NCBI GenBank assembly: GCA_903882725.1
Contig: CAIRYF010000207.1
Coordinates: forward strand, 1-7,555
Length of the DNA stretch: 7,555 bases
Direction of reading: 5' to 3'
From: an uncultured Simplicispira sp.
Lineage (GTDB): Bacteria; Pseudomonadota; Gammaproteobacteria; Burkholderiales; Burkholderiaceae_C
Every line of letters begins with the position of its first letter. The first letter of the stretch is position 1. Of this stretch, positions 1 through 5,902 are shown in pieces. The position numbers and the translations under genes were made by a program. The notes beneath the pieces are model-generated. The model did no database searches. It saw only the letters and a program-made list of their open reading frames with translations, and was not told where the DNA came from.

Positions 1-140
1 AGACCGTCATCGTCAACAAACGATCGATGGCCTCGGGCTATGCCGGTCTGGACAACGAACTGTTCTACATGGACAAAACCATGATGGTGTTTGGCGACGC
101 CAAGAAGGTGGTTGAAGACATGGTCAAGGCCATCGAATAG
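1..140 (+). CDS. pntB: NAD(P) transhydrogenase subunit beta, C-terminal fragment
   Basis: Only the last 45 codons are present, in a frame starting at base 3 and ending at TAG 138-140. The peptide contains KRSMASGYAGLDNELFY, then MMVFGDAKKVVEDM and the end KAIE. This matches the C-terminal end of PntB, the NADP(H)-binding domain III of the proton-translocating transhydrogenase; KRSM..GYAG and the FGDAK turn are family hallmarks that contact NADP. PntB with PntA uses the proton gradient at the inner membrane to transfer hydride from NADH to NADP+. The gene enters from the left edge, so its start and membrane segments are not visible. fadD begins 41 nt downstream on the same strand with no obvious terminator between, so read-through is possible. 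Confidence 0.9.
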   Translation, partial: TVIVNKRSMASGYAGLDNELFYMDKTMMVFGDAKKVVEDMVKAIE

Positions 141-168
141 CGCCGGCCCCGCTGGAAACCAAACTCAC

Positions 169-172
169 GGAG
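169..172 (+). promoter_or_regulatory. Shine-Dalgarno site for fadD
   Basis: GGAG lies 9 nt before the ATG at 182 and 18 nt before a second in-frame ATG at 191. The spacing favours 182 as the start, although the protein from 191 (MTERPWL...) would also be a plausible N-terminus. Confidence 0.6.
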
Positions 173-181
173 ACAACAAGG

Positions 182-1870
182 ATGAACGACATGACTGAGC
201 GCCCCTGGCTGGCGGCCTACCCACAAGGGGTGCCCGCCGACGTTGACACGACGCAATACACCTCGTTGGTGGCGCTGATGGACGAGGCGTTTCGTCAGTA
301 CAGCACGCGCGATGCCTACAGCTTCATGGGCAAGGACGTAACGTTTGGCGAAACCGATGCCCTAAGCCGCGCTATGGCGGCGTACTTGCAAAGCTTGGGC
401 CTGAGCAAGGGCGACCGCGTCGCCATCATGATGCCGAATATGCCGCAGTACCCGGTCACGGTGGCCGCTGTGCTGCGTGCCGGTTTTGTGGTGGTCAACG
501 TCAACCCGCTGTACACGCCGCGCGAGCTAGAGCATCAACTTAAAGACTCGGGCACTAAAGCCATCGTCATCATTGAAAACTTTGCCAGCACGCTGCAGCA
601 GTGCCTAGCCAATACCAACGTCAAACACATCGTGCTGTGCTCCATGGGCGACCAGCTGGGCACGCTGAAAGGGGCGCTGGTCAACTACGTGGTGCGCAAC
701 ATTAAACGCATGGTGCCTGCCTATAACCTACCCAGTGCTGTGCGCTTTAACCAAGCTATCAGCCAAGGCGAGCGCGGCAATTTCAAGCCACCAGACATCA
801 AGCCCGATGACATTGCCCTGCTGCAATACACCGGCGGCACCACTGGCGTGAGCAAGGGTGCGGTACTGCTGCATCGCAACATTTTGGCCAACGTGCTGCA
901 AGCCGAAGCTTGGAACGCACCGGTGATGCAAAGTGTGCCCGCCAATGAGCAGCCGACCAGCGTTTGTGCGCTGCCGCTCTATCACATCTTCGCCTTCACT
1001 GTGAACATGATGCTGAGTATGCGCACCGGCGGAAAAACGATCCTCATTCCCAACCCACGCGATTTGCCAGCGGTACTGAAAGAGCTGTCGCGCCACATTT
1101 TTCACAGCTTTCCGGCAGTCAACACCTTGTTCAACGGCCTGGCCAACCACCCTGACTTCAACACCGTCAACTGGAAGAACCTGAAGGTGTCGGTCGGCGG
1201 CGGCATGGCGGTGCAAAGCGCTGTGGCCAAGCTGTGGCTAGAAAAAACCGGCAGCCCCATTTGCGAAGGCTACGGCCTGTCAGAAACCAGCCCCATTGCC
1301 AGCTGCAACCCGGTCACGGCGACCGAATTTACCGCCAGCATTGGCGTGCCTTTGCCCAACACCTGGTTCAAACTTCTCGACGACGAAGGCCAAAGCGTTA
1401 CCACCTTGGGCCAGCCCGGCGAGATCGCCATCAAAGGCCCGCAAGTCATGGCCGGTTACTGGCAGCGCCCCGACGAAACCGCCAAAGTGATGACCGAGGA
1501 CGGCTACTTCAAAACCGGCGACATCGGCACCATGGACGAGCGCGGCTTCTTCAAAATTGTCGATCGCAAAAAAGACATGGTGTTGGTCAGCGGCTTTAAC
1601 GTCTACCCCAACGAGATTGAAGAAGTGGTAGCCCAATGCCCCGGCGTGATGGAGTGTGCGGCGGTCGGCGTGGCCGACAGCAAAACCGGCGAAGCGGTCA
1701 AACTGGTCATTGTCAAAAAGTCGCCCGACCTGACCGAAGACGAGGTGCGCGCCTTCTGCAAAATCCACCTGACCGGCTACAAGCAACCCAAGACCATCGA
1801 GTTTCGCACTGAGCTGCCCAAAACCCCGGTGGGCAAAATCCTGCGCCGCGAACTGCGCGATAAAAAGTAA
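182..1870 (+). CDS. fadD: Long-chain fatty acid-CoA ligase (FadD type)
   Basis: A 562-residue member of the ANL (acyl/aryl-CoA synthetase) superfamily, the usual length for FadD. It is expected to activate fatty acids with ATP to acyl-AMP and then acyl-CoA for beta-oxidation or lipid synthesis, at the inner face of the membrane. All core motifs are intact: phosphate loop YTGGTTGVSKGA (about 216-227), YGLSETSP (364-371), YFKTGDIG with the ribose-binding Asp447, hinge/CoA region DRKKDMVLVSGFNVYPNE (461-478), and PVGKILRREL with the catalytic Lys552. The start at 182 is chosen for the GGAG 9 nt upstream. It follows pntB by 41 nt and precedes mtnN by 17 nt on the same strand. Chain-length specificity cannot be read from the sequence; medium-chain or related acyl-CoA synthetases remain possible, but the overall pattern is FadD-like. 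Confidence 0.93.
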   Translation: MNDMTERPWLAAYPQGVPADVDTTQYTSLVALMDEAFRQYSTRDAYSFMGKDVTFGETDALSRAMAAYLQSLGLSKGDRVAIMMPNMPQYPVTVAAVLRAGFVVVNVNPLYTPRELEHQLKDSGTKAIVIIENFASTLQQCLANTNVKHIVLCSMGDQLGTLKGALVNYVVRNIKRMVPAYNLPSAVRFNQAISQGERGNFKPPDIKPDDIALLQYTGGTTGVSKGAVLLHRNILANVLQAEAWNAPVMQSVPANEQPTSVCALPLYHIFAFTVNMMLSMRTGGKTILIPNPRDLPAVLKELSRHIFHSFPAVNTLFNGLANHPDFNTVNWKNLKVSVGGGMAVQSAVAKLWLEKTGSPICEGYGLSETSPIASCNPVTATEFTASIGVPLPNTWFKLLDDEGQSVTTLGQPGEIAIKGPQVMAGYWQRPDETAKVMTEDGYFKTGDIGTMDERGFFKIVDRKKDMVLVSGFNVYPNEIEEVVAQCPGVMECAAVGVADSKTGEAVKLVIVKKSPDLTEDEVRAFCKIHLTGYKQPKTIEFRTELPKTPVGKILRRELRDKK

Positions 1871-1887
1871 CGATAAACGCCTGCTGC

Positions 1888-2646
1888 ATGACCACTGCCA
1901 TCCTCAGCGCCCTGGCGCAAGAACAATCGGGCCTGCTGGCCGCCTTGCAACAACCGGTACGCACCCAGCACGCCGGGCGCAGCTTTAGCAGCGGCGTGCT
2001 GCACGGCCAGCCGGTGGTGCTGGCGCTGTCGGGCATTGGCAAAGTAGCCGCCGCCACCACGGCCAGCGCGCTGATCGAGCGCTTTGGTGCCACGCGCATT
2101 GTTTTTACCGGCGTGGCCGGCGGCGTGGGTGACGCAGTGAACGTGGGCGACGTGGTGGTCGCTGGCAGCTATGTGCAACACGATATGGACGCCTCGCCGC
2201 TGTTTGCGCGCTGGCTGGTGCCGGGCTATGCCCACGCCTGCCTGCCGTGCGATGGCGATTTATCTGCTCTTCTTTCAGGAGCTGCAAGCGCTTATCTGGC
2301 AAGCGTTAGCGGCCTATTTGATATAAATTCTGGCACCGCAGCGCCGCGCCTGCACCACGGGCTGATGGCCAGTGGCGACCGCTTTATCAACTGCCCCGAG
2401 GTGGCCAACGCCCTGCGCGCGCCGCTGCTGGCCGCTGGCCACAACGTGCTGGCGGTAGAAATGGAAGGCGCAGCCGTAGCCCAGGTGTGCGTGGATTACG
2501 GCGTGGCGTTTGCCGCCATGCGCACCATCTCCGACCGCGCTGATGCCACGGCGCACGTCGATTTTGCGCGGTTCATCAACACCGTGGCCAGCCGCTATGC
2601 CGACCACATCGTGCGCAACTTGCTGCAATCACTCCCAAAACAATAG
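1888..2646 (+). CDS. mtnN: 5'-methylthioadenosine/S-adenosylhomocysteine nucleosidase
   Basis: A 252-residue PNP/UDP-family nucleosidase. MTAN hydrolyses methylthioadenosine, S-adenosylhomocysteine and 5'-deoxyadenosine to adenine plus the thioribose or ribose, clearing inhibitory by-products of SAM use. Key residues are visible: catalytic Glu12 (SALAQE), SGIGKVAAA (48-56), TGVAGG (74-79), VEMEGAA with Met192/Glu193 (E. coli Met173/Glu174), and ISDRAD with the general acid Asp216 (E. coli Asp197). It is about 20 residues longer than the E. coli enzyme (232). About 15 of the extra residues fall between the TGVAGG and ASGD (161-164) motifs, where codons turn AT-rich (TTA TCT GCT CTT CTT TCA GGA) and match a REP-like element (separate entry). 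There is no clear Shine-Dalgarno before ATG 1888, so translation may be coupled to fadD 17 nt upstream. The TAG stop lies inside a second element copy. Confidence 0.9.
   Translation: MTTAILSALAQEQSGLLAALQQPVRTQHAGRSFSSGVLHGQPVVLALSGIGKVAAATTASALIERFGATRIVFTGVAGGVGDAVNVGDVVVAGSYVQHDMDASPLFARWLVPGYAHACLPCDGDLSALLSGAASAYLASVSGLFDINSGTAAPRLHHGLMASGDRFINCPEVANALRAPLLAAGHNVLAVEMEGAAVAQVCVDYGVAFAAMRTISDRADATAHVDFARFINTVASRYADHIVRNLLQSLPKQ
2258..2331 (+). repeat. REP-like palindromic element inside mtnN (copy 1)
   Basis: The stretch is AT-richer than its surroundings and carries a hairpin: GCAAGCGCTT (2284-2293), 7-nt loop, AAGCGTTAGC (2301-2310), ten positions with one mismatch and one G-T pair. 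The part from 2277 to 2329 aligns with 2642-2696 in the same orientation: both share AGCTGC, AGCGC, AAG.G.TAG, a TTTG block and end in TATAAATT. From memory, elements of this form (AGCTGC / TTGCGCTT / GGCAAGCG / TTTGATATAAA) are abundant between genes in Comamonadaceae genomes. Here it is read in frame, contributing about residues 124-148 of mtnN. Left and right limits are approximate. Confidence 0.65.
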
Positions 2647-2696
2647 CTGCCAGCGCAGGCCGCATAAGGGATAGAGCCTGTTTTGGCTATAAATTT
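2635..2696 (+). repeat. REP-like palindromic element at the mtnN stop (copy 2)
   Basis: A second, more diverged copy in the same orientation as copy 1, spanning the mtnN TAG (2644-2646) and most of the 57-nt gap to the end of the opposing gene. It contains an 8-bp inverted repeat CCAAAACA (2635-2642) / TGTTTTGG (2679-2686), an inner CAGGC (2656-2660) / GCCTG (2676-2680), and an alternative pairing ATAGC (2643-2647) / GCTAT (2686-2690). It lies between two convergent genes, so a hairpin there could limit read-through from both sides, but there is no T-tract and I do not call it a terminator. It also supplies the last codons of mtnN. Confidence 0.55.
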
Positions 2697-2703
2697 ATGC
2701 CGA

Positions 2704-3132
2704 TTACGCTGGGGCGCGTTCGGCATAGCGGTTAAAGCGCCAGGCCGTGCCCTCGCGCGTGATGCGCTGCCAAACGGCGCGTTTGGCGACAGCGTCCATG
2801 GCCGGCCAATGTTGCACCTCCAAAAAACTGCGTCCGCAGCCTTTGCAGCAATCGTCGCCTTGGCTGGTGGAGCAAATGGCAATGCACGGCGTGTCGGGCG
2901 TGGTGTCGTACCAAGCGTCCCAGGCGGCGCGGGCGACGGCGCACAAGCTGGCAGCCGCCACCTGCGCTTGGCGTGTGTAAACCAAACGCGCATACACCTC
3001 GGCCAGCGCCCGCAGCGGCGCGCCAAGCACCACACCGTCGCGCGATGGCTGGCGCGCGCGCCAATAGTTGATGGCGGCTTCGATATCGGTGATGTGGATG
3101 TGGATGTGGATGTAGATGTGGATGGTATCCAT
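2704..3132 (-). CDS. DUF3717-DUF1289 domain protein with N-terminal His-Ile repeat
   Basis: A 142-residue protein of unknown function. The N-terminus (4-14) alternates Ile with His/Tyr, IHIYIHIHIHI, encoded by a hexamer repeat. Next comes TDIEAAINYWRAR (15-27), the signature of DUF3717, a small domain seen in Burkholderiales. The C-terminal half has a DUF1289-type cysteine cluster: PCIAIC then CCKGCGRSFLEVQHW, with Cys83, Cys87, Cys96 and Cys99 arranged to bind a metal, probably zinc. The ATG at 3132 is 25 nt after the lyase stop, with only a weak purine-rich AAAGAAA upstream; the frame stays open further upstream inside the lyase gene, but that part looks like a shadow. It could be the last gene of the operon or an unrelated neighbour. 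It ends convergently with mtnN. Domain calls are from motif recognition; no role is known to me. Confidence 0.8.
   Translation of the reverse strand: MDTIHIYIHIHIHITDIEAAINYWRARQPSRDGVVLGAPLRALAEVYARLVYTRQAQVAAASLCAVARAAWDAWYDTTPDTPCIAICSTSQGDDCCKGCGRSFLEVQHWPAMDAVAKRAVWQRITREGTAWRFNRYAERAPA
3091..3120. repeat. Tandem hexamer repeat (GATGTG)5
   Basis: Five consecutive 6-bp units, GATGTG on the + strand (CACATC on the - strand), perfect except for one G-to-A change at 3114; a partial unit (GATGGT) follows. It lies near the 5' end of the DUF3717-DUF1289 gene and encodes the alternating His-Ile run, the variant unit giving the single Tyr. Units are a multiple of three, so gain or loss would add or remove His-Ile pairs without breaking the frame. 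Confidence 0.95.
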
Positions 3133-3157
3133 CGGCGTTTTTTCTTTTGCCCAAGTG

Positions 3158-4036
3158 CTACACCGCGCCGTAATGCTGCTCGGCCTGCACCACCGACAGC
3201 GCCCAGTTGTGGTGCGTGGCCGGCTCGCACATGGCGTTGTCAAACTGAAACACCCCAGCTGCGTCCGGATCAAGGATGCGCCGGGCGGCGGCGACATCGC
3301 TGTGGCGGGCACTGTAATGGCGCTCAATCTGCGGCACTTGGTCGGGATGGATGGCGGTCTTGCCGGTCAGGCCGTGCAGCAGGTCTTGGCGCACCTCGCG
3401 CTCTAGCGTGGCGTCGTCATCCAAATACTCAAACACCGGTGCCGACAGCCGAAAACCGTGCGGCTTGAAGGTCGTCACCAGCCGGGCAATCACCGCGCCC
3501 AGCGGGGTTTCGTACAGCGTATGGCCGCGTTGGCGGCGAAGCCCCAGCAGGTTGAGCAGGTCGTTGCCTCCGATGCGCAGCACCAAAATGCGCGCCCGCC
3601 ACGCCGGTTGCTGTAGCAGCTGGCGCAGGCGCTGTAGCTCGCCGTCGTCAAACATTTCGATGCTTTCCAGTGTTGGCATCAGGCTGTGCTGCGTGGCGGC
3701 CAGCGCTTGCAGGTAGTGCGGCAGATTGGCCGCCGTGGCTTTGGGCAGCACAAAGCCGTCGATGTGCTCGATATTGGGCAGGGCCAGCACGCTGTGCAAC
3801 ACCTCGGGCGAGCGCACGCGGATAAAACGCTGGCGCTGCACGTCGGGGCGCAGCGCACGCAGCGCCAGCGCCAAGTTGGCCAGCGCCGCTGGCAGGTCAC
3901 GCGCGTGGACGGCGTCTTCGGTGCAAAAAATAATCGAGCGCAAATGCGCCAGCTTGTGCCCAGCGGCAATGGCACTGAGCTGCGAATGGGTGGTGGGCAC
4001 ATACAAACTAGCACCCAAGTTGTCAGCGTTAGCCAT
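3158..4036 (-). CDS. HpcH/HpaI/citrate-lyase-class C-C bond lyase of the Ter-type biosynthetic operon
   Basis: A 292-residue TIM-barrel protein resembling the 'C-C bond lyase' branch of the HpcH/HpaI aldolase/citrate lyase beta superfamily, which forms or cleaves C-C bonds next to an Mg2+-bound oxoacid or acyl-CoA. Motifs in order: SLYVPTTH (10-17), FCTEDAV (37-43), FIRVRS (71-76, substrate-type Arg), GFVLPK (94-99), MPTLES (120-125, likely metal-binding Glu124), RIGGNDLL (154-161), GKTAIHPDQV (225-234) and MCEPATHHNWA (269-279). GK..IHP.Q is typical of citrate-lyase-like proteins. The ATG at 4036 has GGAG at 4045-4048 (8 nt spacer) and overlaps the StiP stop by 8 nt, so translation is coupled. 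Its substrate is unknown. Belonging to the Ter-linked metabolite module is inferred from this neighbourhood. Confidence 0.85.
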   Translation of the reverse strand: MANADNLGASLYVPTTHSQLSAIAAGHKLAHLRSIIFCTEDAVHARDLPAALANLALALRALRPDVQRQRFIRVRSPEVLHSVLALPNIEHIDGFVLPKATAANLPHYLQALAATQHSLMPTLESIEMFDDGELQRLRQLLQQPAWRARILVLRIGGNDLLNLLGLRRQRGHTLYETPLGAVIARLVTTFKPHGFRLSAPVFEYLDDDATLEREVRQDLLHGLTGKTAIHPDQVPQIERHYSARHSDVAAARRILDPDAAGVFQFDNAMCEPATHHNWALSVVQAEQHYGAV

Positions 4037-5135
4037 CCTGTACGCTCCGAATGATCGACACCGCGTGGTAGGGCAGGTCTGGGCGCACTTGTACCGGCAC
4101 CGACTTTTCTGCCGCCAGCATCAGCAAATGCTGCACGTCTTCGGCACCTGCGTCGCGCACCAGCAGCAGGCGCGGCAAGCGCCGCAGCAGCACCCGGGTG
4201 GCCTCGCCAATGCCGGGCTTGATCAGGTTGGCGTCGTTAATACCTTGGCGCGCCAGCTCAGTGGCCATGAAAGCGCTTGATTGCGCCGCCAGCGCGGCGC
4301 GGTCGGCGCGGGCGGGCTGAGGCATTCCCTCGGCAGCAAAAATGGCCAAGGCAGCGCTGACGATGTCGTCAACAAACCAGCACGACAAATCGGCCGCCGC
4401 AAATTCACCAAACCACACGCAGCCATGAAAGTCTTGCGGGCCGACAGCGCTGTTCAAAATCGAACGGCTGACCAGCCCCGAAATGGTGGCGTTAAGAATG
4501 GAGGACGGAATCAAATAGTCGTCCCCCGACGCGGCGCAGCAGGCGCTGCCAGCCAAGTCCGACAACACGTACAGACCACTTTCAATATCGACTTGGCGGC
4601 TGCGGTTGTAGTCCTGCACAAAGCGCTCTAACTCGCGGCTGATGACGCCTTTGCCAGTCCAGCCATCGACAAACGCCAACGCTGCCGGTGCGTGGCCCCG
4701 CGCCAAGATGTGGTCAAGGGCGTTGCTGTCGATGCCGCGATCGCGCACGATGGAGATCGAGTAGTGCGCCACCGCTGCCGCCGTTGCACCCATACAAGCA
4801 CGCAGCAGGTGCGCCACGATGGCCCCCACCGGCGTGCCGGCCCGCGCCAGCGACACCAGCACTGGCGCGGGCCCGTGGCGGCGTGCAATCAGGCTGGCGA
4901 GCACCAAGCAGTCACGCGCCATGCGCTCGCGGTTCAGGGCGTGTGCGCGCGCAAACAGCGCGCGGTAGGCGGGCGAGGGCAAAGATTCGGGCGTGAGCAT
5001 CTCGCTGTAATGGCGCGCACCGCTTTGAATCAGACTTTCTTTGTCAACCACGTTCTCGGTTTGCGCTTGCGCCAACGTCAAGGGTTTGAGCAAAAATTCC
5101 ACGTCCTGCGGACGGTAGCTGCCGTGAAAATTCAT
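4029..5135 (-). CDS. StiP-type protein (PRTase-like domain plus PELOTA-like C-terminus)
   Basis: A 368-residue protein recognised as the family named 'cysteine protease StiP' in databases and earlier treated as a divergent phosphoribosyltransferase. Visible features: VSLARAGTPVGAI (94-106), YSISIVRDRGID (125-136), a PRPP-loop-like FVDGWTGKGVI (155-165), and the highly conserved-looking VLSDLAGSACCAASGDDYLI (190-209) followed by PSSILNATISGLVSRSIL (210-227). The last about 70 residues (LIKPGIGEATRVLL, RLLLVRDAGAEDVQHLL, PYHAVSII) resemble the PELOTA RNA-binding domain (L7Ae fold). I cannot assign a protease nucleophile with confidence; the PRTase-like loop suggests ribosyl chemistry instead. 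The ATG at 5135 shares ATGA with the HAD stop and has GGGAG at 5140-5144 (4 nt spacer). An upstream in-frame extension to 5318 would run inside the HAD gene and is rejected. Confidence 0.85.
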   Translation of the reverse strand: MNFHGSYRPQDVEFLLKPLTLAQAQTENVVDKESLIQSGARHYSEMLTPESLPSPAYRALFARAHALNRERMARDCLVLASLIARRHGPAPVLVSLARAGTPVGAIVAHLLRACMGATAAAVAHYSISIVRDRGIDSNALDHILARGHAPAALAFVDGWTGKGVISRELERFVQDYNRSRQVDIESGLYVLSDLAGSACCAASGDDYLIPSSILNATISGLVSRSILNSAVGPQDFHGCVWFGEFAAADLSCWFVDDIVSAALAIFAAEGMPQPARADRAALAAQSSAFMATELARQGINDANLIKPGIGEATRVLLRRLPRLLLVRDAGAEDVQHLLMLAAEKSVPVQVRPDLPYHAVSIIRSVQDG

Positions 5136-5902
5136 AGCGCTCCCATGCGCGTTTGCGCAATTTGGCTGGCGCTGGGCACGATCATGTACTGGCATTGGTT
5201 CATAAACGCCAAATCGACCAAGCTGTCGCCCATGCCAAAAGTCACCATATCCATATCGGGGTGGCGCTGTGCCAGCTTGTGTTTGACGTAGGCCACAGCG
5301 TGGCTTTTGTCCAACCACGGCGGCAGCAAGGCGACGTTGTTGCCGTTGTGGTGCAGGCGAAACCCGGCCAATGACGGACTTTGCTCACTCTGCTGGCACA
5401 ACCGGGCGCAGTGCGCCGCAATAGCGTCGATGTCTTGCAGCTGGCCACTGGGCGATTTAATAACGATGTAAAACGCCACGCCGTGGTCGCTGATAGTACG
5501 CACCGACAGCGCCAATCCGGCGCTGGCGCAGTGCGCCAGCAGGTCGCGCTCCAGCGCCGTCAAGGCATCTAACGTGCTGGCCGAGGCGCGCTGGCTGCGC
5601 TCTAGCCACGCGGCATCGATCTGGCCGTCGGCGTCGAGCACCGTGCCGCCGTAGTTGAGGATGGCGGCGCTAGAAAAATCAATGCGCACGCGGCTAAAAG
5701 CGTTTAGGTTGCGCGCTGTCACTGGCACCACTTCCATGGTTTGCTGCAACAGTTGCAGCATCGACTGCTGCGCCGCGCTGGCGTAAGAGATGGGCTGGCC
5801 GTCTTTCAAAAACGCCAGAGGCACGCAATGCGGTGTCGGTGGGTGTTTGCGGTCGCTGCAAAACAAGGTGTCGTCAAGGTCAACAAAAAGCACTTTGTGC
5901 AA
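5132..5902 (-). CDS. HAD-family phosphatase (Cof/sucrose-phosphatase-like)
   Basis: A 256-residue haloacid dehalogenase-type phosphohydrolase. Motif I is FVDLDDTLF with the nucleophile Asp8 and acid/base Asp10; motif II is the Thr in VPVTARN (Thr62); motif III is probably Lys199 in LDKSHAV; motif IV is FGMGDSLVDLAF with the Mg2+-binding Asp226 and Asp230. All catalytic residues are present and about 130 residues between motifs II and III fit a C2-type cap, as in sugar-phosphate phosphatases. No ATG is suitably placed. I choose TTG at 5902, with GGAAG six nt upstream (5909-5913), giving an N-terminus that leads straight into motif I; GTG 5893 is an alternative. The start lies 23 nt inside the PRTase gene, and the stop overlaps the StiP start (ATGA). 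It probably dephosphorylates an intermediate of the operon's pathway. Confidence 0.88.
   Translation of the reverse strand: MHKVLFVDLDDTLFCSDRKHPPTPHCVPLAFLKDGQPISYASAAQQSMLQLLQQTMEVVPVTARNLNAFSRVRIDFSSAAILNYGGTVLDADGQIDAAWLERSQRASASTLDALTALERDLLAHCASAGLALSVRTISDHGVAFYIVIKSPSGQLQDIDAIAAHCARLCQQSEQSPSLAGFRLHHNGNNVALLPPWLDKSHAVAYVKHKLAQRHPDMDMVTFGMGDSLVDLAFMNQCQYMIVPSASQIAQTRMGAL

Noticed and set aside
1280..1786. 168-codon antisense frame within fadD
   Set aside because: Typical GC-rich antisense shadow of a strongly conserved gene; no recognisable motif and no start signal examined supports it.
2635..2696. Bidirectional rho-independent terminator
   Set aside because: Hairpins can be drawn, but the stems are short or have long loops and neither strand shows a clear T-tract after the stem, so it is listed only as a repeat.
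3091..3120. On/off phase-variable switch
   Set aside because: The unit is six bases, so slippage by whole units keeps the reading frame; it could vary protein length but not switch the gene off.
3091..3120. CRISPR array
   Set aside because: The units are 6 bp and contiguous, with no spacers; no other regularly spaced repeats were seen.
2595..3230. 211-codon - strand frame with a Ser-Thr repeat
   Set aside because: Again the hexamer repeat read in another frame; it overlaps mtnN, the intergenic element and the DUF3717-DUF1289 gene and shows no domain.
2683..3468. 261-codon + strand open frame with a DVDVDVDVDVD run
   Set aside because: The acidic run is just the other-strand reading of the hexamer repeat; the frame crosses two opposing genes with clear family motifs and has none of its own.
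4029..5318. Longer 429-residue version of the StiP gene
   Set aside because: The extra N-terminal 61 residues lie inside the HAD gene in a different frame; ATG 5135 has a good GGGAG and an ATGA junction with the HAD stop.
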